From the NCBI GenBank assembly GCA_011109175.1, contig RDEW01000040.1, positions 1 through 64,000 of the forward strand: DNA of 64,000 bases, given 5' to 3'. The notes beneath the pieces are model-generated. The model made no database searches and was not told the origin of the DNA. It saw only the letters and a list, made by a program, of their open reading frames with translations. How positions within the stretch are numbered: the stretch's first letter is position 1; each line of letters starts with the position of its first letter. Both the position numbers and the translations under genes were made by a program. This document shows positions 58,691 through 64,000 of this stretch, piece by piece. Source of the stretch: Dicyema japonicum. Its lineage: Eukaryota; Dicyemida; Rhombozoa; Dicyemidae.

Positions 58691-59489
58691 ATCAGGAAAT
58701 GCTGCACTAAAGCCATCAGAAGCCTTGCTATCAACAAGCTTTCAGGAACAATTATTTACGAAAGCGGAGCTTCCCTACCGCAGAAAGTTCCTGCCATTTG
58801 CCGCACCTACGTTGTGGTCACCACATTGATTTACGTTCGTATCTGTATGGAGTTTGACAATCGTCCTATCCATTTTTCCCGTCATGCCTTCTTGACGACC
58901 AGAAGACCTCTTCGCTTGTCCAGCTCCACCTCCAAGTTCTGCACAGAACCAAATACACCTGTCGGATCTCTGGGAGCGTCCGCTCTTGGCTTTGACGTTC
59001 TTGTTAGCCATCGGTTTTTTTCACTAGAAGGAACCGGGGAGTAAATAAATAATATTACAAGACGTCCATATGGATGACCTAGCAATTTCTTTGTTTTATC
59101 TTTGTTACTTCTGCCAGTCAGTGTAGAACCTTATCCGAGTCCCGATTTTGTCAATGGAATCTGCAATAATATCTTGAAACTAGGATCCCTCTTAGCCCAC
59201 TCTAAATTGGACATTCCCCCCATTCAAGAATCTAACCTTTCACAAACATAGCCCATCCCTTGTTTTCCAAACTATTGTGTATTTTACAAGGATCGTATAA
59301 GACGTCTTTATGGAAGACTATTTAAAATCGTTAAGGAGAGATTAATATTTACGGACTTTACCCTATTTGTATCTTAGGAGATAATATTTTGAAACAGATT
59401 TCAGTTGAAGTATCCTTTTTGCTTGCGAGATGTATTACACTGTAATGTTTAAATGCCACCTCAGGGGTCTAGATGGCTTCCTATTTTCC
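58691..59489. other. Non-coding, includes a dispersed repeat
   Basis: 58965-59050 repeats 7793-7880 in the same orientation ('GGATCTCTGGGAGCGTC' to 'AAATAAATAA'). No gene recognised. Confidence 0.5.
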
Positions 59490-61160
59490 CAACCTATGTA
59501 GGTTTTGTTATTATACGGTCACTTAAACGCCAGACATCCGCTCTGGTTCCTTTCGCAGTCGTGGAAGTACATCCTATCGCTAATGAATGAATTGACTATT
59601 CTCAACAACCCAGGATTTCATACCAGGACCCCTATCCGCAGAAAAGATAATCCAAAGCTCCACACATGTCGTTATGCTCACAAACTTTGGCGGAGCATGG
59701 TTTGTTCGATATGGATTTTCAAGTAACCGCAACCCTATTGTATTACAAGTCATGAGACCTCTTTGTGTACTTCGATATTCTACAAGATTCAAGAACAATC
59801 GAAGGCGGACTGGGTTGGATTTAGTACTTATGAGGACAATCGATTATCTGACTTAACATTTGAATGTTCCATCGATTATGGAGCAAAAGTGTTATCAAAA
59901 ACAATTATGTAAGCGGACAAACTATTAATTCCACGTTCATCCTATGTGAGATTTAACCCTAAACTGTCATCCAGCGTCATTTCCCTTGTTAGAAAACTGA
60001 ATTCATTAAAATGAGGTAAAAGTATGATGAGTCGTTACTTCTTTGTGTTTTCTAAATTCAAGAATCACTCAGTTAATCCGGAACAATCACAAACTCAACT
60101 GGAGCCGTTTGGTTAGACACCTCAATCGTGAACACTCGTGTGCTAGTTTCTGGAGAATCTTAAAGAAACTAAAATATAAGGTGATGGAGGAGGAAGCCGT
60201 TCTAGTACGTCGGAACCCGCACATAAACTTGCAAATAATCTCATGGAATATTATGTGTTGATCAGTCACATGAATTTCTTTTGTTCTGAGTTTCAAATGA
60301 TGTGGACAAATCTATTAAATTGATACACTAGCAAATATATGCAGGAATTCTTTGATTACATCAATTCTCAAGTCGGGAAAAACAAAAGATAATCCGTCCT
60401 CCCACAAATATGTGTCCATAACGTACACCTTCAAAAGTAATAGATGTTAATTTCCCCTGTTCTGCCGATACCTGAATTCCAACATACCTTCAGAGCAGGC
60501 CTTTCCACAACGACTCATTTGAGACAGGTATCCCAGTTCATTGCAGACGGTTTCAAAGTGAAACACAATTAAGGAATAGAATGCCTCTTCACCTTGTTCA
60601 CTAAGGAATGGAGTTTTAAGGGCAAACTCAATCGATTTTTTAAGACATTCCTATTTATTTTATGCAAATCAAAAGATCATTGGAATAACTATCGACTAAT
60701 TATGTTTTTAAGTCACGTGGAGCAAGTGTTAACCAAAGGGCTCCGAAAGTGTAATGTTCTAAAGGCTATCGTAAAGAAGAGTTTCCTCCCACCTGCAGTT
60801 TGTATCAACGAATTCTATCTTATTGTGTCGACAATTGAATATGCTTCTGCATGGAGATTTGCCCTTCCCTCTTCAGGGTCGAGCGTATAAACTCCTCAGG
60901 CGTAAAATCATACCACTCATGCGAACCGACAGATCATCCATCACCAGTCTTTTTTCTGAGTAGGCGACGTTGAGAAATGGATTTCCTACGTTTCTGCAAG
61001 AGGAAACCCATTCAGAAAAAGGGTGGCTCATGCAGAGGAATTTGATCGACTATAAAGTGGGGCAACCCAATAGAATTCTTCTGCAGACACAAAAGAAGAC
61101 ATCGGAGGACAGTTGGGTCGCTAGCGGAACACTCAAGGAAAATTAGGAGATGTTGGAGGC
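59490..61160 (+). pseudogene. Jockey-like LINE, fragmented along its length
   Basis: Order is conserved despite large losses: endonuclease 'LLYGHLNARHPLW' and 'MNELTILNNPGFHTRTPIRR' at about 59510-59640; linker 'NSRITQLIRNNHKLNWSRLV' and 'HSCASFWRILKKLKYK' at 60050-60180; RT pieces 'TTTHLRQVSQFIADGFK' at about 60505-60565; 'VLTKGLRKCNVLKAIVKKS' and 'EYASAWRFALPS' at 60725-60880; C-terminal 'NPIEFFCRHKRRHRRTVGS' near 61065. Confidence 0.75.
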
Positions 61161-61189
61161 TGGAGTCATTTATTTAGTGGATTTAGCCA

Positions 61190-61400
61190 TTTTTGGTGGT
61201 CTTGAGGTTTTTAAATAAATAAAACCCAGGCTCTGCTTCAAAAAAGACTGAGACCTTAAAGATGAAAAATAAGAGAGTCTCTGTGGACAGTTTATTTTTG
61301 AACCAGTCGCAGTGGAAACGTCAGGAATCATAGGAAGCAGATCACTGACACTGCTAAACAGAATCGGGTCAACAAAGGCTGGAAAAACGAGACTACGGTT
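61190..61400 (+). pseudogene. LINE-C terminal fragment
   Basis: Nucleotide-level match to 47515-47650: GCTGAGACCCTAAAG there, GACTGAGACCTTAAAG here, and the pattern GTGGAAACGTCAGGAATCAT then GGAAGCAG. It is the last part of the LINE-C module ('VAVETSGIIGSR'). Confidence 0.65.
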
Positions 61401-61534
61401 GTACAACGAGTTGATCAAGCCTATGTTGCTTTAAAACGCGAACACTTGGACCTGCTCCTACGTATTTTTCCCACACCTAAAATCTGCCTTTACCTCCTCA
61501 AACATTGACTATATCAACTCACAGCAGCAAAAAT

Positions 61535-61735
61535 CCTACGTATTTTTCCCACACACTCAAACGACCAGAAACAATGGCTAAGCGTTCTTGGTTTTCTGCA
61601 AAGAACCAGAAAACCCACTTGGGGAACGGGTTATTCATATGAAGACATCCCAATCGAGTTCCTCTGAAGAAATTCGAGAAGAAACTTCCTGAATGTGGCA
61701 TCGTCGGCGGATTACTCGAAGAGACTTAGGAAATT
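61535..61735 (+). pseudogene. Jockey C-terminal fragment
   Basis: Reads 'VLGFLQRTRKPTWGTGYSYE', 'DIPIEFL' then 'NSRRNFLNVASSADYSKRLR', matching the C-terminal 'GSGFLRVCEEDGKP...PIGFLC' block of the Jockey copy at 30.7 kb. Confidence 0.6.
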
Positions 61736-62150
61736 ATATATTCATATCGACCAATATTATATTAAAGGCTAAAAGACCACATCTCCGATTTACCTATTTG
61801 TAACCTAAAGCTAATTTTCAATTTGATCAAAAATGAAAAGTCGCTTTTGATATAAAAACAAGTTTAAAGACATCAAAGATGGTCTTTATGTAACGAAATA
61901 TTTCAGCCCTAGAAAAATGTTTCTCTTAGTTTATTTCCGCAGAAGCCTCATAAGTTTTTTGACCCAAAAACACTGTTATTTAAGGAGGACAAACATCTGT
62001 CTGGTGAAAGAAAATTAAGGCGAGAAAATGGTCTTTAATAAAATCGATCTCCCGCTATTAAGGGGATACTTTAACTTCTCTTATTCGTGACAGATTGACT
62101 AATTTTATTAAAAAGTAAGAAAGATTTGGAGACAAATTTAAATAAAAAAG
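61736..62150. other. Intergenic, no gene seen
   Basis: AT-rich spacer between Jockey debris and the 3' end of the ING gene; no ORF worth naming. Confidence 0.5.
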
Positions 62151-62911
62151 TCACTTGGAGGAACACCTCACACAGAACCACTTCCCACGTGGTTTTGTAG
62201 TGAGACCAACACAGGAGAAATGGAACCATTCAATAGGACACTGTATTTCTCACAAACACCAACCTCAGGATTGTCACACCCAATCATCTCTCCGTACGAG
62301 ACCTGATGACACGTGCAGTATGTCGGTTCGTTCGGATCCACGGGCATGTCCAAGTACTCCGAACTCGTCAATTTGGATGAGAGTGATACCGAAGGTGGGG
62401 TCATCTCACTAAAATTAGTAAATCAGTAAATACGTAGATTCGTTTACATTCTCCTTTTTGACCGACTTCCTTGATCCCTTTTTATCTCCATCTCCATCCA
62501 AAAACTGCTCAAAGTGACCCAAGTCCTTGTCAAGCTTGATTATGCTTATCAACCAGAAATATTATTAAGGCAAACTTTCTCGTACATTTTCTTTGAAATC
62601 AAAACTTTTTTATTGGATATTTTCTCGGCAGTTTTGTATTTTTCATTTATTTTATCGATAAACTTGTTTTTCTCAGATTCAGAGAGTTCTTTGATTTTAT
62701 CCAGCAGTTCTTTGGTATCCTTGTGAATTTCGGCCATAATTTTTTCAACGTGCTCATCCAATTCAGCTATTTTCATCAAATTTGTTTTGAGCATAAAAGG
62801 AACACTTTCAAGGCCTATTGAATTTATTTTTAAAGGCAAACCATCAATTGAATTGTCAAAATAAAAAGATTTCAGATTGTTAGATGGTTGCATCACGTCA
62901 ACACAACTCAA
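62151..62911 (-). CDS. ING-family protein (inhibitor of growth, PHD finger)
   Basis: ING proteins read histone H3 trimethylated on lysine 4 and anchor histone acetyltransferase or deacetylase complexes. The N-terminal helical ING domain includes '[20 protein letters not shown]'. The C-terminal PHD finger is complete: '[20 protein letters not shown]', 'IGCDNPE', then across a 23-bp intron '[20 protein letters not shown]' and 'WFCVRC', with the Cys4-His-Cys3 ligands and the Tyr and Trp of the methyl-lysine cage. A 25-bp intron lies just before the PHD. The exon join after 'MYEK' needs a 41-bp intron to keep frame and is less sure. Length about 223 aa fits ING4/5-size members. Confidence 0.92.
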
Positions 62912-63024
62912 ACACTAAAATTATTTTATTAAGTAATTATTAAATAATTCGATTTTAATTAGAAAACCAGAAATTAATAATCTAAAAAAAGTTCAAATTT
63001 TATATGTTTTTTATTTATTTTTTT

Positions 63025-63290
63025 AAAAAGCCTTTTCACGAGAGCCATAATATTTATAGCTCCGCATAGGCAGGACACACACTTTATTTAAGTAAAGAAC
63101 AGTTAATTTTAACTAATCATAGAACCAAGGAATGATCTTCACTTCTTTTTTTTCTTTTTCTTGTGTGTGGGTCCTTTCTAGACAATCCAGTTCCGCAGTG
63201 AGTATCCACTGATGACGGCGTCGTAGATGCGTGGAATTTTCCACCAGGTGAACAGCAGCGAGAATCGAACCCGTAACCTAAGTCACTTTA
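63025..63290 (-). repeat. tRNA-derived SINE, near full length, minus strand
   Basis: Reverse complement of the 32419-32750 family with high identity: 3' end at 63028-63050 (CCTTTTCACGAGAGCCATAA in plus orientation), body, and B box as AGAATCGAACCC at about 63260. The A-box end fades out near 63290. Confidence 0.92.
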
Positions 63291-64000
63291 CTCTGGCTTT
63301 CTAACTTCCTCAATAGAAGATCCCGGGTATACATGGATGGAACCAAATAGGTTTCAAGATTATAACCCAATGGTGTTCCACAAAGTTCTTTTTTATTACT
63401 CGCTTTGTACTTACAGAAAGTACGTCGGTTTTCGGGAAGAACATCGAGAAAGATTATTATTAACCCAAGAACACCAATAGTTAATGTAATATATCATTGA
63501 GGCAGATTCTAAAAGAAGCAGGGATCACCTGACGGTCAAGTAACTTTTTAATATGTCTGTGGTTCTTAGTTTTAAATAATTTTTGGTGCATAAAGACCAT
63601 TTTCCAGATTTGAAATTACTGTACAAACAGTTAATTGAGTCATAAGTCAGCTATTCCTATGCGTCCTGAGGAATCAATCTGCACTTGACGAAAAAACATA
63701 AAACCAGCGACATTCAGTCCCTGAAAGCCACTACTATTAGTATTCTCGGGAAACTAGAAAAGCTACTCCCCATCACTTGATGACCTTATCCAACAAAATG
63801 TAAAGGGATTTGCTTTTCTGTACAGGCAGTCCAACTCATAATAGTGCACAGCCAGGACGTGTCTTACGAAAAGGGTATACATTATCCCTCTCCAATTTGT
63901 ATTCTCACAATCATCCCACTCACAGAGAACTAAGTTGGATCCCAGAAGGGGCACAAGGAGAGAATGAGAAATCTGATTGAGGCTGTAGAGATTACTTAAT
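63291..64000 (-). other. Possible terminal exons of an unidentified gene
   Basis: From the right edge a minus-strand frame reads 'SHSLLVPLLGSNLVLCEWDD', 'GIMYTLFVRHVLAVHYYELD' and 'CLYRKANPFTFCWI', protein-like and hydrophobic. A 22-bp GT-AG intron could extend it into 'SFSSFPRILIVVAF'. It runs off the window and I do not recognise it. 63300-63720 shows nothing. Confidence 0.3.

Overview
The window is metazoan nuclear DNA, AT-rich, with compact protein-coding genes embedded in a dense graveyard of transposable elements. The most telling trait is the introns. In every gene that could be resolved, introns are about 20-30 bp long, mostly 22-25 bp, and spliced reading frames close exactly when they are removed. 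Dicyemid mesozoans are known for spliceosomal introns averaging in the mid-20s of bases, so a dicyemid (Dicyema-like) parasite of cephalopods is my best guess. Other mini-intron lineages such as ciliates or nucleomorphs fit poorly: all three stop codons behave normally and the gene set is animal.

Host genes, left to right: PSMD4/RPN10 (13.2-14.2 kb, minus); a small coiled-coil protein (16.3-16.6 kb, minus); NDOR1, the diflavin reductase of cytosolic Fe-S assembly (24.2-26.2 kb, plus); a DRAM/TMEM150/Sfk1-family six-helix membrane protein (26.6-27.4 kb, minus) and a divergent 96-aa ORF; a receptor-type guanylate cyclase, 5' end unresolved (35.3-36.95 kb, plus); a small secreted-type ORF and an annexin (39.1-40.6 kb, minus); an MFSD1-like lysosomal transporter (42.2-43.7 kb, minus); ornithine decarboxylase (44.9-46.1 kb, minus); flightless-1 and, 66 bp upstream on the same strand, the U11/U12 35K protein SNRNP35 (51.0-55.9 kb, minus); and an ING-family PHD protein (62.2-62.9 kb, minus). 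They are unrelated housekeeping genes; the only operon-like spacing is SNRNP35-FLII.

The rest is mostly mobile DNA. LINE group A has an APE endonuclease, RT and a C-terminal 'FGHILR' module. LINE group B is Jockey-like with (TAA)n tails. LINE group C carries a PD-(D/E)XK-like C-terminal module. There are also a Dong/R4-like RT fragment, at least three hAT remnants, a Tigger/pogo transposase pseudogene, a FLYWCH/MULE remnant, an integrase remnant and five copies of a tRNA-derived SINE. The SINE's 3' end matches the 3' end of a LINE-A copy, suggesting LINE-A mobilised it.

The left 10 kb holds a large inverted repeat: bases 1-1634 reappear reversed at 8057-9779. The inner edge of the right arm abuts an interstitial (TTAGGG)n telomeric array. 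Splice structures were worked out by hand from sequence and frame closure and have not been tested against transcripts.
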